Source of the DNA: Desulfobacter curvatus DSM 3379
GTDB lineage: Bacteria; Desulfobacterota; Desulfobacteria; Desulfobacterales; Desulfobacteraceae
Direction: 5' to 3'
DNA length: 46,428 bases
Assembly: GCF_000373985.1 (NCBI RefSeq)
Contig: NZ_KB892990.1
Span: forward strand, 22,887-69,314
The notes below the pieces were generated by a model that saw only the letters and a list, made by a program, of their open reading frames with translations, had not been told where the DNA came from and ran no database searches. This document shows positions 15,837-23,985 of the stretch, piece by piece (the stretch's first letter is position 1; each line of letters starts with the position of its first letter). Both the position numbers and the translations under genes were made by a program.

Positions 15837-16010
15837 ATGCATAAAATAGACCCTGATGAGTGTCAATCCTGTGGCGTATGCGCAAGCGCATGCCCTGTTG
15901 AGGCAATCAGCATGCCGGACGGAAAAAATTATTTCGAGATAAGTGACGAATGTACTGATTGCTGCGAATGTGAAGCCGAATGCGGTTTCAACGCAATTTT
16001 TACTGAGTAG
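15837..16010 (+). CDS. Small 2[4Fe-4S] ferredoxin
   Basis: A 57-residue electron carrier. The start at 15837 has AAAGGAG six bases upstream. The first cluster motif is CQSCGVCASACPVEAI and the second is CTDCCECEAECGFNAI. Both keep the Cx2Cx2CxxxC spacing, but in the second the usual Pro after the last Cys is Gly and there is an additional Cys. Spacing and length match clostridial-type bacterial ferredoxins that serve fermentative and sulfate-reducing metabolism. A strong terminator follows directly, so it is a single-gene transcript. Confidence 0.93.
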   Translation: MHKIDPDECQSCGVCASACPVEAISMPDGKNYFEISDECTDCCECEAECGFNAIFTE

Positions 16011-16057
16011 ATCCATTTTACGCTTCCGGCTGTTTTCAAAAATGGCCGGCCAAACGC

Positions 16058-16091
16058 AAAAGGGCGCCTGAATTTCCAGGTGCCCTTTTTT
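16058..16091 (+). terminator. Rho-independent terminator after the ferredoxin gene
   Basis: The stem AAGGGCGCCTG / CAGGTGCCCTT closes a short AT loop and runs into a six-to-seven T tract. It ends the ferredoxin transcript before argG. Confidence 0.85.
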
Positions 16092-16128
16092 CATGAGAAG
16101 GGAAATTATAGCCGATTGCCCTATGTGC

Positions 16129-16158
16129 TTGACTGTTATCTATTTTTTTGCGTTAATA
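16129..16158 (+). promoter_or_regulatory. Candidate sigma-70 promoter of argG
   Basis: TTGACT at 16129-16134 and TTAATA at 16153-16158 are separated by 18 bases, about 75 bases before the argG start and downstream of the ferredoxin terminator. Confidence 0.4.
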
Positions 16159-16234
16159 ACTCGTGCTTGAAGTAACACAAGGACCGTAAAATAGAATTTG
16201 CGGCCAAATACCCAATGAATTGAAGGAGTTTTTA

Positions 16235-17461
16235 ATGGCAAAGGAAAAAGTGGTTCTGGCGTATTCGGGCGGACTGGATACGTCGGTTATCCTCAAATGG
16301 CTGCTGGAACAAGGTTACGAAGTATTTGCATATATGGCCGACATCGGCCAGGATGAAGATTTTCAGGCAGCAGAACAAAAAGCCCTTAAAATCGGTGCAT
16401 CAAAAGTGTTCATCGAAGATATGAAAAAGGAATTTGTCACCGATTATATATTCCCCGTTTTCAAATCCAATACGGTTTACGAAGGCCGCTATCTTTTAGG
16501 TACAGCCATTGCCCGTCCCATCATTGCCAAAAAGCAGATTGAAATCGCAAAAAAAGTAGGCGCCCAGTATGTGTCCCACGGTGCCACGGGCAAAGGAAAC
16601 GACCAGGTGAGGTTTGAGCTCTCCTACTATGCACTGAATCCAGCCATAAAAGTCATTGCACCATGGAAAAACCCGGACTTTCTCAATGCCTTCCAGGGCC
16701 GTTCCGACCTTCTGGCCTATGCGGAAAAACACGGGATTCCCACCAAGCAGACTGCAGCCAAGCCATATAGCGAAGATGATAACCTGCTGCACATTTCCCA
16801 TGAAGCAGGTATCCTCGAAGATCCCGGCACAATATGCGATGAAAGCATCTATTGCCGCACCGTATCCCCGGAAAAGGCCCCGGACACCCCCACACGCATC
16901 ACCATTGAATTTAAAAACGGCATTCCGGTCAAGGTAAAAAATCTGGAAGACGGCACCGAAAAAACAGATGCCCTGGAGTTATTTTTGTATCTGAACCAGC
17001 TGGGTGCCGAAAATGGCATCGGACGTCTGGATATGGTGGAAAACCGGTTTGTGGGCATCAAATCCCGAGGGGTTTATGAAACGCCGGGCGGTGCCATTCT
17101 GCACGAGGCACACAAGGATATTGAAGGCATTGCCATGGACCGTGAGGTCATGCGTCTTCGGGATATGCTGGCGCCCAGACTCGGAGAGCTGGTTTACTAC
17201 GGCTTCTGGTTCAGCCCTGAAATGGAATTTCTCATGGCAGCCATTGATAAAAGCCAGGAACTCATTGACGGCGAAGTGACCCTGAAACTGTACAAAGGGG
17301 TAACCTACCCGATCTCCAGAACCTCACCATCTTCCCTGTACAACCAGAACCTGTCCTCCATGGACATCACCGGCGGCTACAACCAGGAAGATGCCGAAGG
17401 CTTCATCCGCGTCAACGCCATCCGTCTGATGGCCCACAGGGACATCACCGGCAGAAACTAA
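16235..17461 (+). CDS. argG: Argininosuccinate synthase
   Basis: A 408-residue cytosolic enzyme joining citrulline and aspartate with ATP to give argininosuccinate, the penultimate step of arginine synthesis. The start at 16235 is supported by AAGGAG seven bases upstream. The ATP-pyrophosphatase P-loop AYSGGLDTS is at 9-17. Further family signatures are YVSHGATGKGNDQVRFEL, YSEDDNLLHISHEAG, VENRFVGIKSRGVYETPGG and SSLYNQNLSSMD near the end. Length is standard for the family. No other arg gene is adjacent, and terminators on both sides indicate a monocistronic unit. Confidence 0.97.
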   Translation: MAKEKVVLAYSGGLDTSVILKWLLEQGYEVFAYMADIGQDEDFQAAEQKALKIGASKVFIEDMKKEFVTDYIFPVFKSNTVYEGRYLLGTAIARPIIAKKQIEIAKKVGAQYVSHGATGKGNDQVRFELSYYALNPAIKVIAPWKNPDFLNAFQGRSDLLAYAEKHGIPTKQTAAKPYSEDDNLLHISHEAGILEDPGTICDESIYCRTVSPEKAPDTPTRITIEFKNGIPVKVKNLEDGTEKTDALELFLYLNQLGAENGIGRLDMVENRFVGIKSRGVYETPGGAILHEAHKDIEGIAMDREVMRLRDMLAPRLGELVYYGFWFSPEMEFLMAAIDKSQELIDGEVTLKLYKGVTYPISRTSPSSLYNQNLSSMDITGGYNQEDAEGFIRVNAIRLMAHRDITGRN

Positions 17462-17472
17462 AAAAAAGTTTT

Positions 17473-17512
17473 AAACTTCGGCACGGCTTTTTGCCGTGCC
17501 GAAGTTTTTATT
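17473..17512 (+). terminator. Rho-independent terminator after argG
   Basis: A perfect 15-base stem (AAACTTCGGCACGGC and its complement) with a 5-T loop is followed by a T-rich tail, just downstream of the argG stop. Confidence 0.93.
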
Positions 17513-17524
17513 TTAAGGAGTCAG

Positions 17525-18481
17525 ATGAAATATAATTATATATTCGGCCCGGTCCCTTCAAGGCGCCTTGGGCTTTCCCTGGGGGTGGATCTTGTCCGTC
17601 ACAAAACCTGTACCCTGGATTGTATTTACTGTGAGTGCGGCCCGACCACCAACCTGACCCTTAAGCGGGAGGCATATGTTCCCTTTGATGAGGTTAAAGC
17701 TGAACTTGCCCATTACTTTGAACATCATCCTGATCCGGACTATGTGACTTTTTCAGGGTCTGGAGAGCCCACCTTGAGTCCGGACATCGGCAGGGTCATT
17801 GACTTTATCAAAGAAAAAAAATCAAAAATCCGGGTGGCCGTACTGACCAATGCCACCTTGCTGTCCGATCCTGACGTCAGAAAGGATTTAAACAGGGCCG
17901 ATCTGGTTATGCCCTCCCTGGATGCCGTGACCCCTCAGACCTTTGAAAAAATTAACCGCCCTTCCAGGCAGCTTGATATCCATCAGGTTATTGACGGACT
18001 TAAAGCGTTTGGCGCATCTTTCAAAGGAGAGATCTGGCTGGAAGTGTTTATCCTGCCCGGGGTCAACGATGCTGAAAAAGAACTTGAAATCCTAAAGGAC
18101 ATCATCCGGGACATCAACCCTGCCCGGGTTCAGCTCAACACCTTGGACCGGCCCGGGGCCGTACCAGGGCTCACCCCCGCCTCAAAACAGGACCTTGAGC
18201 GGGTGGCCGGAATTATTGATGCGGACAATGTGGAGATCATTGCCCGTGTAAAAGATCTGGCATCAGGGGACCATATCAGCGACGAAAAAATGGAAGCCAT
18301 GGTTATGGAAACCATTCATCGCCGCCCCTGCACCATAGATGATCTTACTGCAGCGTTAAACATTGAAAAGGGAAAACTTGAAATTTTGATGAAACGGCTG
18401 ATTCTGGAGGATAAAATCGAATCTGTCCAGCAGGAGCGGGGAATGTTTTACCAAACCATAAAAGATCCCTTGCGAAATTAA
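17525..18481 (+). CDS. Radical SAM protein, COG0731 (wyosine-type) family
   Basis: A 318-residue cytosolic iron-sulfur enzyme. After a conserved opening FGPVPSRRLGLSLGVD, the cluster motif CTLDCIYC places Cys at 29, 33 and 36. The TIM-barrel strands include YVTFSGSGEPTLSP and LEVFILPGVND. The last 70 residues form a winged-helix-like domain (RRPCTIDDLTAALNIEKGK, then LEDKIESVQQERGMFYQ). Annotated members are described as Fe-S oxidoreductases related to the wyosine tRNA enzyme, but bacterial ones with this C-terminal domain have no established reaction that I know of. The gene follows the argG terminator, with AAGGAG about six bases before its ATG. Confidence 0.88.
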   Translation: MKYNYIFGPVPSRRLGLSLGVDLVRHKTCTLDCIYCECGPTTNLTLKREAYVPFDEVKAELAHYFEHHPDPDYVTFSGSGEPTLSPDIGRVIDFIKEKKSKIRVAVLTNATLLSDPDVRKDLNRADLVMPSLDAVTPQTFEKINRPSRQLDIHQVIDGLKAFGASFKGEIWLEVFILPGVNDAEKELEILKDIIRDINPARVQLNTLDRPGAVPGLTPASKQDLERVAGIIDADNVEIIARVKDLASGDHISDEKMEAMVMETIHRRPCTIDDLTAALNIEKGKLEILMKRLILEDKIESVQQERGMFYQTIKDPLRN

Positions 18482-18645
18482 CAAGCTGCGTGGAATATTT
18501 AGATTCAGAGCTTGCTCTAACTACCTAAAAACGTCTATAAAATAAATTATCGTCCTTCGGGCTGACTGATAGGAAATGAAAATTCCTATACTATTAAATT
18601 AATCACTCATCGTGTTTTTCCCAATCCAAAAAGAGGAATTGAAGA

Positions 18646-19785
18646 ATGTCCATTGAGGTTGAACAGAAAATGCTTGAGCTGATGCAAGCGAAAAAAAATT
18701 TCCTGAAAAAATACCAACGGGCCAAACAACTGTTCAGTGACCTGGTTAAAAGTCAAGAGCGGCTATTTAACAAAGACTCCCAGAAAAAAAAAGATGACGA
18801 GGATTCGGACATAATAAATGTTGGAGAAAGCGTTCATGCCATAAACAAAATTTTGGAGATGCTTTATGAAACCGATCGGTTGATTTTAAACAGCACAAAA
18901 GACTATTTCTCCACAGATGACTATCTTTTTCAACACTCATTGGGTGTGTGCTATATCGGAACCGTTGTATTGAAGCGGTTCAACGAACTTTTTTCCCAGT
19001 ATATCAAAAATATGCTCACAGCCAAATTTAAAGAAACTCTGAAACACTACAGAGAGGGAGACATGGCGCCGTTTTTCTACTATCCCCCTGAAGCCGTGCG
19101 CACCATCTCCATGGGCTATCTCATCCACGATATGGGCAAAATAATGATTCCGGATTCCCTGTTGAACAAAAAAAGCGGATTGAGTCGGGATGAGCTCAAA
19201 GAGGTGCAAAAACATGCCGGGAGATACGGAACGCTTTTTTTGAAAATGAACGGAATTAACAACGTATATGTGGAAAATATCATTAAATACCACCATGCAG
19301 CAATTTATCGTAACGAAAAAAATGCTTATCCTGTTTATCAATCTCCTTCAGACCTGCCGCCCTATGTTAAAATCAGCAAATTAGCGGACATATACAGTGC
19401 CATGACATTGAAACGAAGCTACGGCGAAGCGGGAAACCCAACCAAAGTGGTCAATACGATCTTTCGGGACTATTCAGGACGTGATCCGATTTTACAGCTA
19501 ATTCTATATTCATTTGTCAAAGAAATCGGTACCTGTCCCGAGGGAAGCATTCTGACCTTGAAAAACGGACAGTCCGTCTACGTGATAAACAGCCGGGGGC
19601 CTGAGGTTATCGTATTTACCGATCAGGCCGGCCATACGATTGAAAGCGCAGAGAAAATCATTGATCTTTCCAGCCATAGCAGCAAAAGCCTCAATCTGTT
19701 TATTGACGATCAGCATCGTCCCAAGACGCCCATAGAAATGTTTGACCGGCTTCCCGAATATCTCAAAAAATTTCATTCGGAATAA
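18646..19785 (+). CDS. HD-GYP domain protein with altered GYP motif
   Basis: A 379-residue cytosolic protein. Residues 1-60 are a charged coiled-coil-like helix, and 90-260 are an HD-GYP domain. Expected metal ligands are present: His97, His161-Asp162 (LIHDMGKIMIPDSLL), His190, His216-His217 and Asp248 (KLADIYSAMTLKRSY). The motif normally reading HHExxDGxGYP is HHAAIYRNEKNAYP here, losing the Glu, the DG pair and the Gly. HD-GYP enzymes hydrolyse cyclic di-GMP; with metal ligands intact but the GYP loop altered, the protein may have a changed substrate or act as a sensor. The C-terminal 100 residues resemble the extra region of PilZ-less HD-GYP proteins. Its TAA is also the first three bases of a repeat copy. 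Confidence 0.8.
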   Translation: MSIEVEQKMLELMQAKKNFLKKYQRAKQLFSDLVKSQERLFNKDSQKKKDDEDSDIINVGESVHAINKILEMLYETDRLILNSTKDYFSTDDYLFQHSLGVCYIGTVVLKRFNELFSQYIKNMLTAKFKETLKHYREGDMAPFFYYPPEAVRTISMGYLIHDMGKIMIPDSLLNKKSGLSRDELKEVQKHAGRYGTLFLKMNGINNVYVENIIKYHHAAIYRNEKNAYPVYQSPSDLPPYVKISKLADIYSAMTLKRSYGEAGNPTKVVNTIFRDYSGRDPILQLILYSFVKEIGTCPEGSILTLKNGQSVYVINSRGPEVIVFTDQAGHTIESAEKIIDLSSHSSKSLNLFIDDQHRPKTPIEMFDRLPEYLKKFHSE

Positions 19786-19846
19786 CGGCCATGGGCCGGG
19801 CCGACCTGGTTTATCAACTCCCGGACTCAACCACAACAAAACATGA
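19783..19846 (-). repeat. Dispersed palindromic repeat, copy 2 (diverged, inverted)
   Basis: Begins TAACGGCCATGGGCCG, identical to the terminal 16 bases of the 26161-26247 copy read on the minus strand, then matches patchily (CTGGT, TATC, CCACAAC). The first TAA is the stop codon of the HD-GYP gene. Confidence 0.5.
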
Positions 19847-19904
19847 AGAATCAACCCACAACAACGTATCAAATTTTATCTCCCAAAAAAAATCATAGTT
19901 AAAC

Positions 19905-20015
19905 TTAAACCGGCTCGGCCACAAAATCACCTTCATGATTCAGCACAGCCCAGACGGTTTTGGTGCTGGTATCCACCCCATAGGTACCCAGTTTATAAAG
20001 CACGCTTCTATAGTC
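19905..20015 (-). pseudogene. 3' remnant of an unidentified minus-strand gene
   Basis: One minus-strand frame gives 36 protein-like residues (SVLYKLGTYGVDTSTK, then TVWAVLNHEGDFVAEPV) to a TAA at 19905-19907, immediately preceded by an in-frame stop and with no start. It reads like the C-terminal tail of a soluble protein that I cannot identify. Residue composition is the only evidence. Confidence 0.4.
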
Positions 20016-20127
20016 TTAACAGGGTTTGATCATACATACGCAACCACCGGTTCATTTGAGCCTTCTCTATACGTTGGGAATATTAAATAATTGTGTATTA
20101 TTAAATAGTTCTTCATTTTAATTTATT

Positions 20128-20201
20128 CCCGATCCGGGCATAAATGCTCCCGATCCGGGTAGAAGTTTCCATTATGCCATGTTAGGGATATATAACTTTA
20201 A
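20128..20201 (+). promoter_or_regulatory. Shared promoter/operator element, copy A (ABC transporter)
   Basis: TCCCGATCCGGG occurs twice with a 21-base period (cores 20128-20138 and 20149-20159; each core CCCGATCCGGG is itself an imperfect palindrome CCCG-ATC-CGGG). It is followed by TAGAAGT and, 22 bases after the second core, GTTAGGGATATATAAC and then TTTAA. The same arrangement precedes two other genes in the window. Direct repeats 21 bases apart are the classical geometry for AraC-family activators. TGTTAGGGA could be an extended -10. Confidence 0.7.
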
Positions 20202-20264
20202 TAAAAATGTAATTCTTTTTATAAAAATCGCAGGGGCTGGAATAAGCTCACACAAGGATAAAAA

Positions 20265-22037
20265 ATGAATACTTTATTAAAATTACAAACCTACATGGGC
20301 GGCAGAAAAGCTTTACTGCCCGGTGCCTTGGTCTTATCGGCAATAAGTTCTCTGATGGGTATGTTGCCATTTATTTTTATCTGGTTAATTGCCGGGGAAC
20401 TGTTTAAATCCCAGGCAGACTCTTCGCCGGAACTGATCAATATCTATGCCTGGTATGCCATGGGAACGGCCGTCGGTGGTGTTTGTCTTTATTTTCTGGC
20501 GCTCACGTTGTCACATCTTGCCGCATTCCGGGCAGAAACCAACATGCGCAGGCAGGCCATGCAAAAAATAGTGAAACTGCCGCTTGGTTTTTTCGATACC
20601 AACACCAGTGGGCGTATCCGGAAAATTATTGATGACAATGCCAGTGTCACTCACACATTTTTGGCTCACCAAATGCCGGACCTGGCGGGCAGCATCATGA
20701 TGCCCATCGCATCATTGGTATTAATCTTTGTTTTTGACTTTTGGCTGGGACTGGCCTGTCTTTTCCCTATCATAACAGCTCTGATCATCATGAGCTCCAT
20801 GATGGGAAAACGGGGGCGTCATTTTATGAAAAGATACATGGACGCCTTAGAGGAGATGAATACGGAAGCGGTTGAGTATGTACGCGGAATACCCGTTGTC
20901 AAAGTGTTTCAGCAGACGGTTTTCTCGTTCAAGAACTTTTACAACAGCATTACCAGATATAAAGACATGGTATCTCAGTTTACCATGATGTGGGAAAAAC
21001 CCATGTCGGCTTATACAGTAATTATTCATGGATTTGTATATGTTCTTGTCCCCGTGGCCATTTTGTTAATGGGAAATTCCGGTAACCCTGCCGACGTACT
21101 GCTTGACCTGATTTTTTTCATCCTGATTACCCCGGTATTTGCCCAAAGTGTCATGAAAAATATGTACATGAACCAGGCCATGGGCCAGGCCACCGAGGCC
21201 GTGAAGCGCATAGAGACGTTAACCGATGTTGACCCTTTGCCTGCGGCACCAGATCCCGTATCCATTAAAGGCCATGAGATATCTTTCACAGAGGTCTCTT
21301 TCACCTACCCGGGCAGCCGGCAAAAAGCAATTGACAACATCAGTTTCTCCATTCCCGAAGGCAAGACTTATGCGTTGGTGGGTGCCTCGGGCAGCGGCAA
21401 AACAACCATCGCACGCCTTGTCCCCCGTTTTTGGGATGCCGATACCGGGGAGGTTGCCATCGGGGGAAGTAATGTTAAAGACATATCCCCCAAGGAACTG
21501 ATGCAGCACGTCTCTTTTGTCTTCCAAAACACCCGGCTGTTTAAAACCACGTTATTGGAAAATATCCGTTACGGCAATCCCCATGCAACGGACCAGGCCA
21601 TTGAACAGGCGGTTGATCTGGCGCAATGCAGGGAAATAATTAACAAGCTGCCAGGCGGATTGAACACCAAAATTGGCACCAACGGCACCTATCTTTCAGG
21701 CGGAGAGCAACAACGAATCGCCCTGGCAAGAGCCATTTTAAAGGATGCACCCATTGTTGTCCTGGATGAAGCAACGGCCTTCAGCGATCCTGAAAACGAA
21801 CACTTGATACAAAAGGCTTTGGGAAAACTTACCAAAGGCAAAACCGTTCTGACCATTGCACACCGGTTGACCAGTGTTGTGGATGTGGATTCCATTCTGG
21901 TTATCGACAAAGGACAAATTGCAGAACAGGGGAATCACCATGAATTAATCAATCGGCAAGGGGTATACGCCAGGATGTGGAATGAATATCAGAGATCAAT
22001 TCAATGGACAATCGGAAAGGAAGTGCAATATGCTTGA
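20265..22037 (+). CDS. ABC exporter-type half transporter, YbtP/IrtA-like
   Basis: A 590-residue inner-membrane protein: six-helix type IV transmembrane domain (about 15-320) fused to an ATPase domain. Walker A GASGSGKTT is near 373, signature LSGGEQQR near 477, and Walker B VVLDEATA near 498, followed by the D-loop FSDPENE seen in the YbtPQ/IrtAB siderophore-import group rather than the usual SALD. It would form a heterodimer with the next gene product, whose start it overlaps by 8 bases. In YbtPQ and IrtAB this exporter-like fold imports metal-siderophore complexes. Location next to TonB receptors and under the shared promoter supports a metal-uptake role here; export of a metallophore is the alternative. 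Confidence 0.87.
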   Translation: MNTLLKLQTYMGGRKALLPGALVLSAISSLMGMLPFIFIWLIAGELFKSQADSSPELINIYAWYAMGTAVGGVCLYFLALTLSHLAAFRAETNMRRQAMQKIVKLPLGFFDTNTSGRIRKIIDDNASVTHTFLAHQMPDLAGSIMMPIASLVLIFVFDFWLGLACLFPIITALIIMSSMMGKRGRHFMKRYMDALEEMNTEAVEYVRGIPVVKVFQQTVFSFKNFYNSITRYKDMVSQFTMMWEKPMSAYTVIIHGFVYVLVPVAILLMGNSGNPADVLLDLIFFILITPVFAQSVMKNMYMNQAMGQATEAVKRIETLTDVDPLPAAPDPVSIKGHEISFTEVSFTYPGSRQKAIDNISFSIPEGKTYALVGASGSGKTTIARLVPRFWDADTGEVAIGGSNVKDISPKELMQHVSFVFQNTRLFKTTLLENIRYGNPHATDQAIEQAVDLAQCREIINKLPGGLNTKIGTNGTYLSGGEQQRIALARAILKDAPIVVLDEATAFSDPENEHLIQKALGKLTKGKTVLTIAHRLTSVVDVDSILVIDKGQIAEQGNHHELINRQGVYARMWNEYQRSIQWTIGKEVQYA

Positions 22038-23763
22038 TATATTACAAAAACGGTTTGCCTTGTCACCCAAAGGGGCCAAAGCATTCCTTAAGGGAACGTT
22101 TTTTACGGCTCTGCTCAACATCACGCTCATGCTGCCGGCCGTATTTGTTTTTCTGTTTCTTGATGATTACCTGCGCAAATGGATTGATCCATCGCAAAAA
22201 ATCAGCACAGGGATGGGGTATTACATTATACTTGGCATATTCTTTATGTCGGTAACCTGGGTCATTGCCCGGCTCCAGTACCGGAGTACCTATACGACCA
22301 TATATGAAGAAAGTGCCAACCGCCGTATTCAGCTTGCCGAGAAGCTGCGTAAATTGCCACTGGCTTTTTTTGGCGAAAAAGACCTTTCCGATCTTACCGC
22401 TACCATTATGTCCGATAACACGGATCTGGAACATACCTTTTCCCATGCCGTCCCCCAGTTGTTTGCCTCCATCATCAGTGTTTTTTTGATTGCTGTTTGC
22501 CTGTTTTTCTATCATTGGCAATTGTCCCTGGCGTTGTTTTGGGTGGTACCGGTCGCCGGGGTGGTGGTCTTATTATCGAAAACCTCCCAACGAAAAGGCC
22601 ATAAACTGATTTACGATAAAAAACGCAATGTGAGCGAATGCATCCAGGAGGGACTGGAAACGATCCAGGAAATAAAAGCCTATAACCATGAAAACGAATA
22701 CCTTAATGAATTGAACCAAAAACTGGATAATTATGAAAAAAGCCTGATCCGTGAAGAATTAATGGTCGGTGTCATGGTAAACGGTGCCCAGGGCTTATTA
22801 AAACTGGGGCTGGCAAGTGTCATCATCGTCGGGGCCCGTTCATTGTCAACCGGTAACGTTGACCTGTTTACCTATTTTATATTCCTGATTATTGCATCGC
22901 GCATTTACGATCCCATCAACGAAGTATTCAATAACCTGGCGGCCTTGTTCTATTTGGATATCCGCATTAACCGCATGAACGAATTAGGTGTGTTGCCCAT
23001 TCAAACGGGTAAAACAGAATTTAAACCGGAGCATTTCGATATTGTTTTCGATCAGGTGAATTTTGGTTACGAGAATGGTAAGCAGGTCATGAAGGATGTT
23101 TCATTTAAAGCCAGACAAGGCGAGATCACCGCGTTGGTGGGGCCTTCGGGGGGAGGCAAGAGTACATCGGCAAAACTGGCCGCACGTTTCTGGAATGTCG
23201 ATTCAGGCAAAATCTTGTTGGGCAACCAGAACATAAGCGAAATAGAACCTGAAACGCTGCTGCAAAATTACGCCATGGTATTTCAGGATGTGGTCCTGTT
23301 TAATACCACCATCATGGACAATATCCGCATTGGACGGCGCAACGCCACCGATGACGAGGTTATGCATGTGGCCAAACTGGCACAATGTGATGAATTCATA
23401 CGCAAAATGCCCAACGGATATCACACCGTGATCGGAGAAAACGGCCAGACCCTTTCCGGTGGCGAAAGACAGCGGATTTCCATTGCCCGGGCTCTGCTCA
23501 AGGATGCACCCATCGTGTTGCTGGATGAAGCAACCGCGTCCCTTGATGTGGAAAATGAAACCAAAATTCAGGCAGGTATTTCAGAACTCATAAAAAATAA
23601 GACCGTTCTGATCATTGCCCACCGCATGCGCACCGTAGCCAACGCCGATAAAATCGTTGTCCTGGAAAACGGCAAGGTGATCGAAAGTGGCAAGCCTGAT
23701 GCATTGAAGCTTCAAAACGGGATATTTGCCAAAATGGTGGAAAGGCAGATGGTGGCCGTATGA
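22030..23763 (+). CDS. ABC exporter-type half transporter, YbtQ/IrtB-like
   Basis: A 577-residue partner of the preceding protein. The start at 22030 has AAGGAAG upstream and lies within the previous gene; the frame extends further upstream, but that part belongs to the other gene. The transmembrane domain (about 10-310) precedes an ATPase domain with Walker A GPSGGGKST near 371, the stretch NGQTLSGGERQRISIARALL with the signature, Walker B VLLDEATASLD, and the switch His in IIAHRM. Here the D-loop is the conventional SLDVENE, unlike its partner. The expected assembly is a heterodimer in the inner membrane passing a metal chelate received from the periplasm. No FecB-like binding protein gene is nearby. 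Confidence 0.87.
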   Translation: MLDILQKRFALSPKGAKAFLKGTFFTALLNITLMLPAVFVFLFLDDYLRKWIDPSQKISTGMGYYIILGIFFMSVTWVIARLQYRSTYTTIYEESANRRIQLAEKLRKLPLAFFGEKDLSDLTATIMSDNTDLEHTFSHAVPQLFASIISVFLIAVCLFFYHWQLSLALFWVVPVAGVVVLLSKTSQRKGHKLIYDKKRNVSECIQEGLETIQEIKAYNHENEYLNELNQKLDNYEKSLIREELMVGVMVNGAQGLLKLGLASVIIVGARSLSTGNVDLFTYFIFLIIASRIYDPINEVFNNLAALFYLDIRINRMNELGVLPIQTGKTEFKPEHFDIVFDQVNFGYENGKQVMKDVSFKARQGEITALVGPSGGGKSTSAKLAARFWNVDSGKILLGNQNISEIEPETLLQNYAMVFQDVVLFNTTIMDNIRIGRRNATDDEVMHVAKLAQCDEFIRKMPNGYHTVIGENGQTLSGGERQRISIARALLKDAPIVLLDEATASLDVENETKIQAGISELIKNKTVLIIAHRMRTVANADKIVVLENGKVIESGKPDALKLQNGIFAKMVERQMVAV

Positions 23764-23791
23764 TGGTTTAATTTAAGTTTTTTATATGAAA

Positions 23792-23878
23792 GTCTCCAGC
23801 AAGTAACTGGATTCTTTCTATCTTTGTTGTGGGCCGAAGTCTGGGTATCGATAGACCAAGGACGGCCCGTGGCCGTTA
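23792..23878 (+). repeat. Dispersed palindromic repeat, copy 3 (87 bp, direct)
   Basis: Starts GTCTCCAGCAAGTAACTGG and ends GGACGGCCCGTGGCCGTTA. It matches 26161-26247 at about nine tenths of 87 positions in the same orientation. The two copies bracket the TonB receptor gene. The 3' end can fold as ACGGCC/GGCCGT. The shared promoter element begins two bases after its last base. Confidence 0.85.
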
Positions 23879-23880
23879 TT

Positions 23881-23954
23881 CCCGATCCGGGCATAAATGC
23901 TCCCGATCCGGGTAGAAGTTCCTATTAAATCGTGTTAGGAAGCTCTAACTTTAA
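23881..23954 (+). promoter_or_regulatory. Shared promoter/operator element, copy B (TonB receptor)
   Basis: Cores CCCGATCCGGG at 23881-23891 and 23902-23912 (period 21), TAGAAGT next, then GTTAGGAAGCTCTAAC from 23934 and TTTAA. Spacing is identical to copy A. It ends 32 bases before the receptor ATG. Confidence 0.72.
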
Positions 23955-23985
23955 CTTTCACGAATTACTAAAATAGGAACTGAAC

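Larger units (their letters stand above)
19786..20264. other. Composite regulatory gap before the ABC transporter genes
   Basis: This 479-base gap holds, in order, a diverged repeat copy (19783-19846), the 3' end of a lost minus-strand gene (19905-20015), an AT-rich stretch and the shared promoter element (20128-20201). No intact gene. Confidence 0.6.
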
